Source: Candidatus Heimdallarchaeota archaeon (GTDB taxonomy: Archaea; Asgardarchaeota; Heimdallarchaeia; Hodarchaeales; Hodarchaeaceae). Taken from it: a stretch of 64,000 bases of DNA. Where the stretch lies: assembly GCA_020353515.1 (NCBI GenBank), contig CP070695.1, forward strand, positions 1,077,584 to 1,141,583, written 5' to 3'. The position numbers were made by a program, and so were the translations under genes. Below the pieces are notes generated by a model. That model did not search any database. It saw only the letters and a program-made list of their open reading frames with translations, and was not told the DNA's origin. This document shows positions 17,542 to 26,485 of the stretch, piece by piece (position 1 is the stretch's first letter; every line of letters starts with the position of its first letter).

Positions 17542-18138
17542 ATGAAAGTACTTGACTTGTTAAAGTATCATCAGAAGGGAAATGGAGTAATACTAAAAAT
17601 AGCTGATCGATTATTAGTCGCGGTTGGGAAAGAAAGTTATTGGGATAAAACAACAGAACCATACACAATCACATATACCAATACGGGAGGCCATGTGGAA
17701 GGTGGTGAGACAATTGAAGAAGCAACTAAACGAGAAGTCCGAGAAGAACTAGGTTGTGAGGTAACTTTGTTTACTTCAGAAACCACCTATTATTGTGGGT
17801 TAGAAAACCCGAACTTGAAAAAAAAACCTATTGACGACAAGTTAGCACCCGTTCTAGTTTATAATTCCTCTGAAATCCAGATGTCAGTCTGTGTGTATCT
17901 TGCTGAAATTATTTCAGACCCTTTTCCTCAACGGGAAGTCCCAGCTATCATGTATATGCCATTAACTTTGCTTGAAGGAGGGCAACTTAAGACTCTGTTG
18001 AAGAAGGGGTGTTCAATCAAAGAACAGAAGAAAAATTCCATACCAAGAGATGCAATCATGCAACCCTTTGACTCCATAAGCATTATAGCAGAGAATCTAG
18101 ATTATTTCAGGAAACTGTCTTTTTTCCAGCGACTATAA
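17542..18138 (+). CDS. Nudix hydrolase
   Basis: 198 residues from ATG 17542; GGTGAT lies 4 bases upstream and fixes this start. The Nudix box is perfect: G-x5-E-x7-REVREELG (GHVEGGE, then TIEEATK). Such enzymes hydrolyse nucleoside diphosphates linked to another moiety using Mg2+. The C-terminal 60 residues form an extra helical cap. The substrate is unknown. It lies directly behind the membrane protein gene with only 14 bases between. Confidence 0.9.
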   Translation: MKVLDLLKYHQKGNGVILKIADRLLVAVGKESYWDKTTEPYTITYTNTGGHVEGGETIEEATKREVREELGCEVTLFTSETTYYCGLENPNLKKKPIDDKLAPVLVYNSSEIQMSVCVYLAEIISDPFPQREVPAIMYMPLTLLEGGQLKTLLKKGCSIKEQKKNSIPRDAIMQPFDSISIIAENLDYFRKLSFFQRL

Positions 18139-18330
18139 TCGACAATCTTTTCAAGGTCTTATTATAACTAAAAAATAGATGTTCTAATAGATAAAATCAA
18201 ATATTTTCAAGTTCTGATGACATTACTTTTTTCATATCCTTCTTGATGATCTTATCGTACACCACATTCTTCATGATTTTATATGGGAATGTAAGATTAT
18301 TACATACTTAAAGAATCTGGGTTTAATCTC

Positions 18331-19047
18331 ATGATATCGGACACTTTGATCTTCCTTGGTGCAAGTGGGGTTTTACTTTCAGTTGAAGCCCTTAATATCA
18401 AAAGACATTATACTTCTGTGAATTCTAAGGTCATCGAGAACCAATACTCCTTCCTTTTGCCCATCTCAATCATTAACATAACACTAATTGCACTTAGTTT
18501 ATTGCTTGGTCTGTACGCAGATTTCTTCTACTCCATTGCTATCTTAATTGGGATGAGTATTGGATTAATAGGAGACTTGAATAATAGATCCATTCATTCA
18601 TCCATTAAGGGGTTCGTCCTAGGTTCAAGTATATTCATTGTCTCTTATCTCTGTTTTTCAATCGGTCTACTTTATACTAGTGGTGGTTTTCATTTCCCTC
18701 TGGATCTAGTAGTAATCGGTTTCGCCTGTTTGAGTTATTGCTTTTTGGTTATGTCGTCGTGGGATTCTGATTTTTTTCAACATCTCGGAAAATTTCGCTT
18801 AATAACTAATTTTTATCCAATATTGCTCTTATTTTTACTCTCTCGTGCAATTATCAATCTTTTTCAAAGCTCTTTGCCCTTCCAAAGTGTTTTTCTTCTG
18901 ACCATCGCAATTTTACTTATTTTTATAACAGATATGGAATTTTCCATTGATAAATTCTTTAAATCCCGCGAGAGTTTGGTGGGTCCAGTCCTCTATCCTG
19001 TAGGCCAACTTACTCTTGCACTATCAACTTTATTGATAGCTTTATGA
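18331..19047 (+). CDS. YhhN/TMEM86-like membrane protein (putative lysoplasmalogenase fold)
   Basis: 238 residues, seven to eight membrane helices. GLIGD (D82) followed by FVLGSSIFIVSYLCF, and IFITD (D201) followed by a polar loop and VLYPVGQLTLALS, match the order of conserved elements in YhhN/TMEM86 proteins, where two membrane Asp residues are catalytic. That family cleaves vinyl-ether lysophospholipids. In an ether-lipid archaeon the substrate may differ. Assignment is from pattern only. Confidence 0.55.
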   Translation: MISDTLIFLGASGVLLSVEALNIKRHYTSVNSKVIENQYSFLLPISIINITLIALSLLLGLYADFFYSIAILIGMSIGLIGDLNNRSIHSSIKGFVLGSSIFIVSYLCFSIGLLYTSGGFHFPLDLVVIGFACLSYCFLVMSSWDSDFFQHLGKFRLITNFYPILLLFLLSRAIINLFQSSLPFQSVFLLTIAILLIFITDMEFSIDKFFKSRESLVGPVLYPVGQLTLALSTLLIAL

Positions 19048-19127
19048 CTTGAATCAGTCCCTTTCCCATTTTCCTACCAGACTTCTAGCTTAATAAATGC
19101 ATCTTTACAATGTATTATTGAGCTCTG

Positions 19128-19685
19128 ATGCAATTAAAAATAACGGATTTTTGTTCTCATTGGCCAAAATTAGCCTTGATGTTAGCACCTATAATTACAG
19201 TTATCTTATTCTTGTCAAGGAATGATATTGGCAGTTATACTTGGTTTTTCTGGTTACATATCCCCATTCTCATGTTACACCAGATTGAGGAATACATTTT
19301 TCCTGGAGGATTTACGGAATTCGCAAATGAAATAACAGGAGAGAAAATCTCATTTACAGACACAAAGACTTTCTATGTGAATGTAGTACTGGGATGGGGG
19401 GTTTTTACACTGGCAGCAATTGTTGGAATGAATCTTATTTGGCTTCCTGTGGCATTGTTGATCTTTATGGGTGGGAATGCTGCTGGTCATGTGGGGGGAA
19501 CGATCCTTTTACGTAAATATGCCCCAGGATTCTTTGTAAGTCTGTTAATAAATATTCCGTTCTCTTTTTTTATCATCTTCACGCTATTGAATACAGGACT
19601 GCTTTCCCTGTTTGATCTTTCCCTTTCTATTGGAACTGCAGTCGTATTGGTTTTTATTATGTTTCTATTTTTATTAAAAACGTGA
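19128..19685 (+). CDS. HXXEE-motif membrane protein
   Basis: 185 residues with five to six membrane helices. The family motif HQIEE is at 51-55, followed by the typical FPGGF, and a second conserved block AAGHVGGTILLRKYAPG. This is the HXXEE domain family of unknown enzymatic role; the His/Glu cluster suggests metal binding within the membrane. Its stop overlaps the next GTG start (GTGA). Confidence 0.85.
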   Translation: MQLKITDFCSHWPKLALMLAPIITVILFLSRNDIGSYTWFFWLHIPILMLHQIEEYIFPGGFTEFANEITGEKISFTDTKTFYVNVVLGWGVFTLAAIVGMNLIWLPVALLIFMGGNAAGHVGGTILLRKYAPGFFVSLLINIPFSFFIIFTLLNTGLLSLFDLSLSIGTAVVLVFIMFLFLLKT

Positions 19686-20011
19686 AGTATTTTAGATTAA
19701 CATTTTTCTTAAGGATTCCCATCTTTCCGATATGGATCGGTTTATTCGTTTCTTTTGTCACAGGTCCCTCAATGATGCCATATTCTTCGGAAGTTATTGT
19801 TTATGGTTTAGAGGGAATTGATAGCGATCAGGATGGAAAAATAGATTTTATTACAGTTCTGATTACAAATAGTGGTCTTGTAACTGAAAACATCATCGTA
19901 ATCGATCTCTCAACGATGAACAAGTCTTGGACACATCCAGATGTAGAATATCCAATACAGGTAGAATCATTGGCTCAGATCAACTTGAACACACACAAAA
20001 ATTTAAAGTAG
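19682..20011 (+). CDS. Membrane-anchored protein with calcium-type loop
   Basis: 109 residues starting at GTG, overlapping the HXXEE gene by 4 bases. One N-terminal membrane/signal helix is followed by an external beta-rich part with an EF-hand-like loop DSDQDGKIDF. No family was recognised. Translational coupling suggests a joint function with the HXXEE protein. Confidence 0.55.
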   Translation: MKYFRLTFFLRIPIFPIWIGLFVSFVTGPSMMPYSSEVIVYGLEGIDSDQDGKIDFITVLITNSGLVTENIIVIDLSTMNKSWTHPDVEYPIQVESLAQINLNTHKNLK

Positions 20012-20031
20012 GAGAAGAACTGTAGTTAGTT

Positions 20032-20601
20032 GTGCAAAATATAAAAATCCTTATGATGTGTATTCTAATTCCTTATCTGACTTTTAATATAATTTCGATC
20101 CATAGTAATTCTAATGTAGTTTATTCAATAGTAGACAATGGTAAGTTGTCTACTGAACCATATCCTGAAGGAGCCGATATAATTAATCGAACGCTGGAAG
20201 ATCAGGATAGTTATGCTGTGAGTTATCAATTAACCAGATTAGATAGCATACAAGTTTATTTTATGATTGATAGATCTTCTATAGATTTAAGATTATTTTT
20301 TCATGACGAGGAGTATGAAGTGAGGTTTGATGGACTTTCCCCACAATCTTCCGCTTATAATAAGACATTTGCGTTTACTAGAAATGGACGGGCTCAAGTT
20401 GGTTTTACTAATCCAGGAGTAACTGCTGGTGGCGACAGTATCCATTTAACAGGATATGTTCGATTAATTAAAAACGGAGCACAAGAAGCAAACCAAGTCA
20501 TAACTGTACCTGAGTATACACCTACTATTGAAGGTTGGGTAGTAGTGATTGTTGCTGCAATTATAGTTTTAGTACGTAAAAGGCGTAATAATCAAAAATA
20601 G
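20032..20601 (+). CDS. Secreted protein with C-terminal membrane anchor
   Basis: 189 residues from GTG 20032. A signal peptide (1-23) is followed by a beta-rich external domain, with T-G-Y-V-R-L-I-K-N near the end, and then a linker TPTIEG, one membrane helix and RKRR. This is the usual layout of anchored archaeal surface proteins. No family was recognised. It follows the preceding gene by 20 bases and is probably in the same transcript. Confidence 0.6.
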   Translation: MQNIKILMMCILIPYLTFNIISIHSNSNVVYSIVDNGKLSTEPYPEGADIINRTLEDQDSYAVSYQLTRLDSIQVYFMIDRSSIDLRLFFHDEEYEVRFDGLSPQSSAYNKTFAFTRNGRAQVGFTNPGVTAGGDSIHLTGYVRLIKNGAQEANQVITVPEYTPTIEGWVVVIVAAIIVLVRKRRNNQK

Positions 20602-20616
20602 TCAAAAAAATCTCAA

Positions 20617-21606
20617 TCATTTTTCTTCTGAAATCGAAAGAAAACCCTTTGGGTCTAAGCTGGTTGCTAACATGACTCTGTTAATATCTACATGCTCTGT
20701 CCACTCTTTGTGTTGAAACCAATAAGTGTTAATTTCTTCTATTAATGACCAATACTCTTCTAAAACAGACATCTTTTTAGCTGCTTGTAATCCAATTGCT
20801 AATCCAAGTTCTCTAAATGCTAAACCATGAGAAAGTCGATAGTTTGCAAGACCCTTTTGTGCTGCATTAATGAGAGCCCTTTTTTTATCAGGTTCCACAT
20901 CCATCTGTTCTAGTCGATAGGTATCAAACAATAGTCCACCAATACCCAAAGGATCAGTGGTAACAAGATTAATTTGTAGTAATATTCTTTCTAGTTCATT
21001 TAACACTGATTCTAAATTGACATTGGCAACTGTTTGCAATTCTAAGAATGTGACATAACCATCTATTGGATCGTATTGCCCCATCGAGGGAACGAGAGGA
21101 TAAGATAGGTCAATACTCATTTTCCAGAATATCCTATTATTCATGATGAAGCGTGTTGAAGCCTTTGTAAGATCTATGGCCCAAACGAGGTATTTTTCTT
21201 CTTTCACTACTTGAAACACCCTTACTAGAGTATGAATCCACTTTGTGAGATAATGGAAATATTGCCCATCACGGTTCCATTCCAAGTTTGGGTCAAAAGG
21301 TTCTTGGGGTTTTCTCTCGGGTAAACGTTTTCCTATTCTCAATCCATTCTTTGTGGGATGATCATTGCTTCCCAACCACCCTGATCTCTCATCATCTTCT
21401 CGGTGCATGCCTAATGTAGAGTGAACTTGTTTAACTAGCTGGATAGCCAAGTCTTTGAACCTGTTTTCTTTGGTCCTCTTGAAAAATCCTAAAAAATTAC
21501 AAGTTGCGAAGGCATCAGTCCAAAGATATCTTCTTTGAGGTTTATTTGTAGTTAATCCAGTATCCTCTGCAAATTTCTGCATTAATGCTATTGCAGTGTT
21601 TGACAT
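20617..21606 (-). CDS. Six-hairpin glycosidase-like protein
   Basis: 329 residues, alpha-helical throughout. The start region RRYLWTDAFATCNFLGFF, then HSTLGMHR, SGWLGSN, HPTKNGLRIGKRLPER and WNRDGQYFHYLTKWIH, fits an (alpha/alpha)6 toroid as in glycosidases and N-acyl-glucosamine epimerases. Conserved Asp/Arg/His suggest an enzyme but the substrate is unknown. It starts at ATG. It converges with the preceding secreted-protein gene. Confidence 0.65.
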   Translation of the reverse strand: MSNTAIALMQKFAEDTGLTTNKPQRRYLWTDAFATCNFLGFFKRTKENRFKDLAIQLVKQVHSTLGMHREDDERSGWLGSNDHPTKNGLRIGKRLPERKPQEPFDPNLEWNRDGQYFHYLTKWIHTLVRVFQVVKEEKYLVWAIDLTKASTRFIMNNRIFWKMSIDLSYPLVPSMGQYDPIDGYVTFLELQTVANVNLESVLNELERILLQINLVTTDPLGIGGLLFDTYRLEQMDVEPDKKRALINAAQKGLANYRLSHGLAFRELGLAIGLQAAKKMSVLEEYWSLIEEINTYWFQHKEWTEHVDINRVMLATSLDPKGFLSISEEK

Positions 21607-21700
21607 AAAAGAAAAAACATTTCTTCAATTATAAGAATTTTATGACCGAATAATTTTCTCTTTCTTACTTATACTAAATAGTATGATACGAGGATTACAC

Positions 21701-22663
21701 ATGGCATCTAATGATAACTATGTTCTCATCATTGGATCTAGTAATATGGATCTCAATATTTATTCGAAGAGATTTCCTATCCCTGGAGAAACTGTTACAG
21801 GGGGGATCTTTACCCAGTCTTTTGGAGGAAAAGGCGCAAATCAGGCTGTTGCTTCTAGTAGATCCGGAAGTAAAACTGTCTTCATTGGAAGGGTAGGCCA
21901 AGATCCATTTGGATCCCAAATGCTTGAAAACTTAACGAATGAAGGTATTGATACCACAAGAGTGATAGTCGATCCAGAACATGCTTCTGGTGTTGCTGTT
22001 ATCCTGATAGACTCAAATGGGCAAAATATGATCAGTGTTGCTCCTGGGGCGAACGCGGAGATTACACCCGAAGATATTCAAAATATTAAGGATATTATAG
22101 AAAACGCCACCGTCATAGTAGTCCAAATGGAAATACCAATGGATGTTATTCGTGACATATTCAACATTACATCTAAGAAAAATGTGATTACAATCCTAAA
22201 TCCCGCGCCTTTCAAAGAAATCCCGTTAAAGCTTTTAAAGCAAATTGATATTATTACCCCAAACGAGAACGAGCTTTCTCAACTGCATTCATCTCTTGGT
22301 TTGAAAGAACTACAGAAAAATGATCAGGATTACATATTAAACCTAATAAACGATCTTCATGGTCAAGGAGTAAATACAATCATAGTTACGCTGGGTAACA
22401 AAGGCTGTTTTGTATCTAATAAAGACAAGGAGGAACAAATTCATGTTCCTGCTATCAAAGTGTCCGCGATAGACACTGTTGGAGCGGGTGATTGTTTTAA
22501 CGGTGTTTTGGCAAGTAGATTATGTGAAGGTTATGAATTGTTAATAGCGACACGATATGCGAATGTTGCAGCTTCTATTGCGGTAACCAAGACAGGAGCT
22601 CAAAGTTCAATGCCTTTCTTTGCAGAAATTGAAAAAAGATTCAACCAATATTATATTATTTAA
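21701..22663 (+). CDS. rbsK: Ribokinase-like PfkB sugar kinase
   Basis: 320 residues from ATG 21701, which has ACGAGGAT upstream; an ATG six codons earlier is an alternative. PfkB signature 1 is GGKGANQAVA near 42-51 and signature 2 is DTVGAGDCFNG near 258-268, with catalytic base D264. The early GSSNMDL matches ribokinase substrate contacts. It would phosphorylate ribose or a nucleoside with ATP. No ribose transporter lies nearby, so it may recycle ribose from nucleosides. Confidence 0.9.
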   Translation: MASNDNYVLIIGSSNMDLNIYSKRFPIPGETVTGGIFTQSFGGKGANQAVASSRSGSKTVFIGRVGQDPFGSQMLENLTNEGIDTTRVIVDPEHASGVAVILIDSNGQNMISVAPGANAEITPEDIQNIKDIIENATVIVVQMEIPMDVIRDIFNITSKKNVITILNPAPFKEIPLKLLKQIDIITPNENELSQLHSSLGLKELQKNDQDYILNLINDLHGQGVNTIIVTLGNKGCFVSNKDKEEQIHVPAIKVSAIDTVGAGDCFNGVLASRLCEGYELLIATRYANVAASIAVTKTGAQSSMPFFAEIEKRFNQYYII

Positions 22664-22686
22664 AGAGCCAGAAAAAAGGCTTTTTT

Positions 22687-23322
22687 ATGAATTTCGATCC
22701 ACGTAGATTCATTAGCATTCGTACCATTGGTCTACTAGGAGTATTATGCCCCATAATAGCATATACTGGTATTATAATTGCAATTTTTTTGAATTTGGAC
22801 TGGTTTAGCTGGACAGATAGTGCGTTGTCTGATTTAGGGCATTATGAAAACTTAGGAATTCGGGCATTTGTTTTTAATGGTGGATTATTTATTAGTGGTG
22901 TTCTTGCGCTCATTTTTTGCCTGGCTTTTTATTATCAAGAGAAAGAGCAATTTAAAGATGATAAAATTGGGAATTTTCTTATAGTTATTGGCGTGATTGC
23001 ATTATTCATTGCCGTTCTGGCATTAATTGGCATTGGCATTTTTTCCGAAGATTTCAACCCTATCCATAGGTTTGTGTCAGAGGTCTTTTTCACCTGTATT
23101 CCGTTTGCCATGTGGTTTTTCGGAGGTGCATTTTATCGAAAGGCGGAATTGAAAGTCATGGGTTTATTAGCACTTCTTGTTGGCACCATTGCAGGTATTA
23201 CATGGATTTCTTACTTTATTTTCCATTTTGTTTCGGGAGTGGCTATCCCTGAAGCCGTCTCATCAATAGCTGTGAGTATCTGGATTGTTATACGTGGTGT
23301 ACAGTATTATCAGTCTAGTTAG
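22687..23322 (+). CDS. DUF998 membrane protein
   Basis: 211 residues with six membrane helices. The DUF998 pattern is visible: WFSWTDSALSDLGHY after helix 1, NGGLFISGV in helix 2, and the loop DFNPIHRFVSEVFF between helices 3 and 4. The function of this family is unknown. It lies 23 bases after the ribokinase gene on the same strand, with no separate promoter seen. Confidence 0.85.
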   Translation: MNFDPRRFISIRTIGLLGVLCPIIAYTGIIIAIFLNLDWFSWTDSALSDLGHYENLGIRAFVFNGGLFISGVLALIFCLAFYYQEKEQFKDDKIGNFLIVIGVIALFIAVLALIGIGIFSEDFNPIHRFVSEVFFTCIPFAMWFFGGAFYRKAELKVMGLLALLVGTIAGITWISYFIFHFVSGVAIPEAVSSIAVSIWIVIRGVQYYQSS

Positions 23323-23690
23323 CTTGCATTCTTATGATGTTACTTAGAAATGTTGAATCGTTAGGGGTAACTGCTTCTTATATGCTGGAAATTTACTCTC
23401 TTCTTCTTTACAATTCTTTGATCTATCAGCTTACAGGGAGAAAAATACAAAGAGTACAAGATAGAAGTCAAAGCTTGGGGCAGTATCCATAACACGAATT
23501 TTTTCTTGTGTTGTCTTTATTTAGTACTAACATTCGTACGTTTTTAAGCAAGCTTGGGAGCTCTGTACTAATGTTAGTACATTAAAAAACGATAGAAAAA
23601 CTTAAATAACTGAATTTACGTGGTAGAGATTTGTTATTACTCGTCTAAAGAAGTTAGAACCTAAAATCGAAAATTCGCAAGGCAAAAATA
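23323..23690. other. 368-base regulatory intergenic region
   Basis: There is no convincing gene. The right half holds two operator-like palindromes (listed separately) and, around 23601-23609, an AAACTTAAATAAC TATA-like element about 80 bases before the next ATG. The left half (23323-23500) shows nothing recognisable. Confidence 0.55.
23524..23580. promoter_or_regulatory. Paired palindromic operators upstream of the binding-protein gene
   Basis: Two 16-bp sites: GTACTAACATTCGTAC at 23524-23539 and GTACTAATGTTAGTAC at 23565-23580. The second is a perfect 7+2+7 inverted repeat; the first has one mismatch. They are 41 bp apart (about four helical turns), so two dimers would bind the same face. 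They lie just upstream of a TATA-like element at about 23603, a position suited to an activator or repressor. Confidence 0.7.
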
Positions 23691-25838
23691 ATGAAGAAAT
23701 CCAGATTACTGTTATTACTAGCAATATTGTCACTTATCTCAATACAAACACAATCATCGTTTCTTAATCCTGTAGGAACAGACTATCAACTAGGAAAAGC
23801 TCTTTCAAATCCTGGTGTCACTGCTGAAGTCCAACAAATACCAGATGTTTTACGAATGGGAGATTTAAATCTTTATGACCTCCCAATAGATTTGGATCCC
23901 CTAAATAGAGCTTGGGTAGGTCCTCATTCAATAATGTACGAACCACTAATAGAATATAATGCCGAGAAAAATATAGTAGTGCCTGTTCTTGCCTATCAAT
24001 GGGTTGTTACAAATGACAGTAAGCATTGGACGTTTGATCTTCGGGACAACATTTTATTTCATGATGGGTCAGCGTTTAATGCACAAGCGGTGAAAATTTC
24101 CTTTGAGAGGGCTCATATCAAAGCCAAAGGGCCGGCACCTTATTCTTATGCAGCAATGCCCTTGGAATCTGTTGAAATCGTTAATGAGTTCCAAATTATC
24201 TTTCATTTCTATGAGTCATATTCTCCTTTCATTCATCGGGAGGCTCAAACTTTTTTTGTCTTATCTCCTAATAGCTTTGAAGGCGAAAACCTGACATCAC
24301 CAATAGGAACTGGGCCATATAAAATCAGTTTGGAACAATCAAACTCAACTTTTCTTCATTATAACCGTTTTGATCTATATCACAGTGGTGTAGCACCCTT
24401 TAAAGAAATCCATTATACAATCTATCCACAAGCTGAGGGTGATAGATTCGATGAAGATATTAATGAACATAAAATAGATTATGCGGCTATGGGGGTATAC
24501 ATAGATTCCTCAGCAGATCCGTATTGGAATACTTCGTATACTGAAGGAGCACCAGTTTCAAATGTATTTCATTTCAATATTAGCAATCCCTACCTAGCAG
24601 ATAAGAACGTTCGAAAAGCCTTAAATTATGCGATAGACAAAAAAACATATGTTGATGGATCGCCCAGTTCACACCCATTGCGCTCCTTGCTTCCTCCAGG
24701 TTATCTTGATCATGATCCCACGATTGAAGGATATCTGTATAATCCTGAGCTGGCGAATACGCTACTAGATGAAGCAGGATTCACTAGAGGAGAAGACAAT
24801 GTCCGATTCAGTCTCAGAATAATTGGAGCGGATTTCTGGGAAGGGATTCTAAATTTTGTGGCAACATCTCTAGAACAAATAGGAATTAGATGTGAGGTTG
24901 AACCAATTGAAGGAGAGAACTTTTTAACACGATGGGAACAGGGGGATTATGATCTAGCTCTTTTTGTAACGCTTGATTATGATTCTAGTATCATATATTC
25001 ATTACTTCATACGAATGGAGCTTATAATACTGGGGGATTTGAAAATGAAACTATTAATTACTTGACAACGCTAGCTCAAGAAACTCCTGTGCGACAAGAA
25101 CGGAAATACTACTATAAATTAGTACAAGAAGAAGCACAAGAGGAATGTCCATATCTCTTAATGGAATATTATCCTATGCATTATTTCCGTGCACAGCATC
25201 TAACACCTTATTTTCATCTATCTGGAAAAGCACGATTGATATTTAATTGTACTAATGGAGACAGTCAGTTAATGATCAATTCTCTTAATTTTAAGATAGA
25301 TAATAAAAAACCCACTGATTTGAAACTCCTAACAGATATTACAGTGGCAGATCAAGCGATTTATTTTCCAATTACTGATGCTATCATTGCAAATCCGAAT
25401 GTACAACCGTTAGAGGTCACAATGAAAATGAGTCATCAGTTATCGAGCTTCCTACCAACCCAAAACGCGACAGGGAAATTTTACCAAATCGAGACTGATA
25501 ATGAGGATCTTTCTTATCGGTTTCGCAGTTACTATGACCCCGAAGAATTGGAAAAAAAATCATACGATCAACTTGCCTTATTTGAGTATGATGAAACTCA
25601 AGAAATCTGGAGGGAATTAGTCACCCTTTCGTCGAATACGAGCCTTTCTTATGTGGAGATCGAACTCAAAGGGGGAAAGAGATTGTTACGCCTAGATGAA
25701 TCAATAGAAGAATTAGTACAATTAACCTACAAATTATTCCCATTTATATCGATTTTCACCATTCCTATGATTGTTATTATAGTTTTGACCATTGCTAAGA
25801 ATCAGAAAGTGGCTAAATATGTGAAAAACAAGTATTGA
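23691..25838 (+). CDS. Solute-binding-protein family 5 receptor with C-terminal membrane anchor
   Basis: 715 residues. A signal peptide (1-24) is followed by a complete family-5 (peptide/nickel) extracellular binding fold: YEPLIEYN, then WTFDLRDNILFHDGSAFNAQ, SPIGTGPYK, DKNVRKALNYAIDKK. An extra beta-rich domain of about 130 residues follows, then a membrane helix (FPFISIFTIPMIVIIVLTI) and basic tail. Normal partners would be ABC permeases, but none is adjacent. Instead a membrane winged-helix protein follows after 6 bases. It may act as a sensor rather than a transporter part. Confidence 0.85.
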   Translation: MKKSRLLLLLAILSLISIQTQSSFLNPVGTDYQLGKALSNPGVTAEVQQIPDVLRMGDLNLYDLPIDLDPLNRAWVGPHSIMYEPLIEYNAEKNIVVPVLAYQWVVTNDSKHWTFDLRDNILFHDGSAFNAQAVKISFERAHIKAKGPAPYSYAAMPLESVEIVNEFQIIFHFYESYSPFIHREAQTFFVLSPNSFEGENLTSPIGTGPYKISLEQSNSTFLHYNRFDLYHSGVAPFKEIHYTIYPQAEGDRFDEDINEHKIDYAAMGVYIDSSADPYWNTSYTEGAPVSNVFHFNISNPYLADKNVRKALNYAIDKKTYVDGSPSSHPLRSLLPPGYLDHDPTIEGYLYNPELANTLLDEAGFTRGEDNVRFSLRIIGADFWEGILNFVATSLEQIGIRCEVEPIEGENFLTRWEQGDYDLALFVTLDYDSSIIYSLLHTNGAYNTGGFENETINYLTTLAQETPVRQERKYYYKLVQEEAQEECPYLLMEYYPMHYFRAQHLTPYFHLSGKARLIFNCTNGDSQLMINSLNFKIDNKKPTDLKLLTDITVADQAIYFPITDAIIANPNVQPLEVTMKMSHQLSSFLPTQNATGKFYQIETDNEDLSYRFRSYYDPEELEKKSYDQLALFEYDETQEIWRELVTLSSNTSLSYVEIELKGGKRLLRLDESIEELVQLTYKLFPFISIFTIPMIVIIVLTIAKNQKVAKYVKNKY

Positions 25839-25844
25839 TGACCA

Positions 25845-26405
25845 ATGAAAACTAAAGAAAAACTGGAAGAAAAGGAAGAAGCCCAGGAAGTAACAGTGGA
25901 ACTCATTGAAAAAGAGACACAATTAACAAAACGAGAAATGACGGCGAAAATCAAGCCTGGGAAGTCATTGGATACTGATATACTCCAAGGAAAATCACTC
26001 CAAGTATATTGGCATCTTTTAGAAAACGGAGCGGCAAGTATCCGAGAAATACATAAAGCACTTGGGTTTTCTTCACCTGGGGTTGCCTATTACCAAATAA
26101 AAAAGTTGATGGCAACCGGGATTATAGCCAAAGACGAAGAAACAGACCAGTATTTCTTACACGAAAAAACGAAAGTAGGAGTACTGAACCTTTATACCAA
26201 CGTTGGCAATCTCCTTATTCCTCGGTTCTCCATTTATTTAGCGGTTTGTCTCGTAGGGTTCATAATTTGTCTTATCTCGGCGTTAGTTTGGGGAGATCAA
26301 TTTAATGTTCATCCCGGAACAGTTTTTCTCTTAATTTTCTTAACTATTGGAACAATCGCCTGTATCTATGAATCCAGGAAAACTTGGAAATTAAAACCAA
26401 ATTAA
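25845..26405 (+). CDS. Membrane-associated winged-helix protein
   Basis: 186 residues. A Glu/Lys-rich N-terminus precedes a winged-helix domain at about 45-105 (LQVYWHLLENGAASIREIHK, then SSPGVAYYQIKKLMATGIIA), and two membrane helices at about 125-175. The recognition helix is the SPGVAYYQIKKL segment. It sits 6 bases behind the binding-protein gene. It is probably a membrane-tethered regulator that reads the receptor and binds the palindromes upstream of it; that link is inference. Confidence 0.75.
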   Translation: MKTKEKLEEKEEAQEVTVELIEKETQLTKREMTAKIKPGKSLDTDILQGKSLQVYWHLLENGAASIREIHKALGFSSPGVAYYQIKKLMATGIIAKDEETDQYFLHEKTKVGVLNLYTNVGNLLIPRFSIYLAVCLVGFIICLISALVWGDQFNVHPGTVFLLIFLTIGTIACIYESRKTWKLKPN

Positions 26406-26485
26406 GAAATCTATTGGAAATGAAACAAAAAACAGAAAAATCTATGAAAGAAAATACAAGAAATCATAACAGGAAAGAATGAAAA

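Noticed and set aside
18190..18300. Minus-strand 25-codon Lys-rich frame between Nudix and YhhN-like genes
   Set aside because: Too short, no ribosome site; could be a decayed C-terminus but nothing to compare with.
23691..25838. ABC peptide transporter operon
   Set aside because: No permease or ATPase gene in the vicinity and the binding protein has its own anchor and extra domain.
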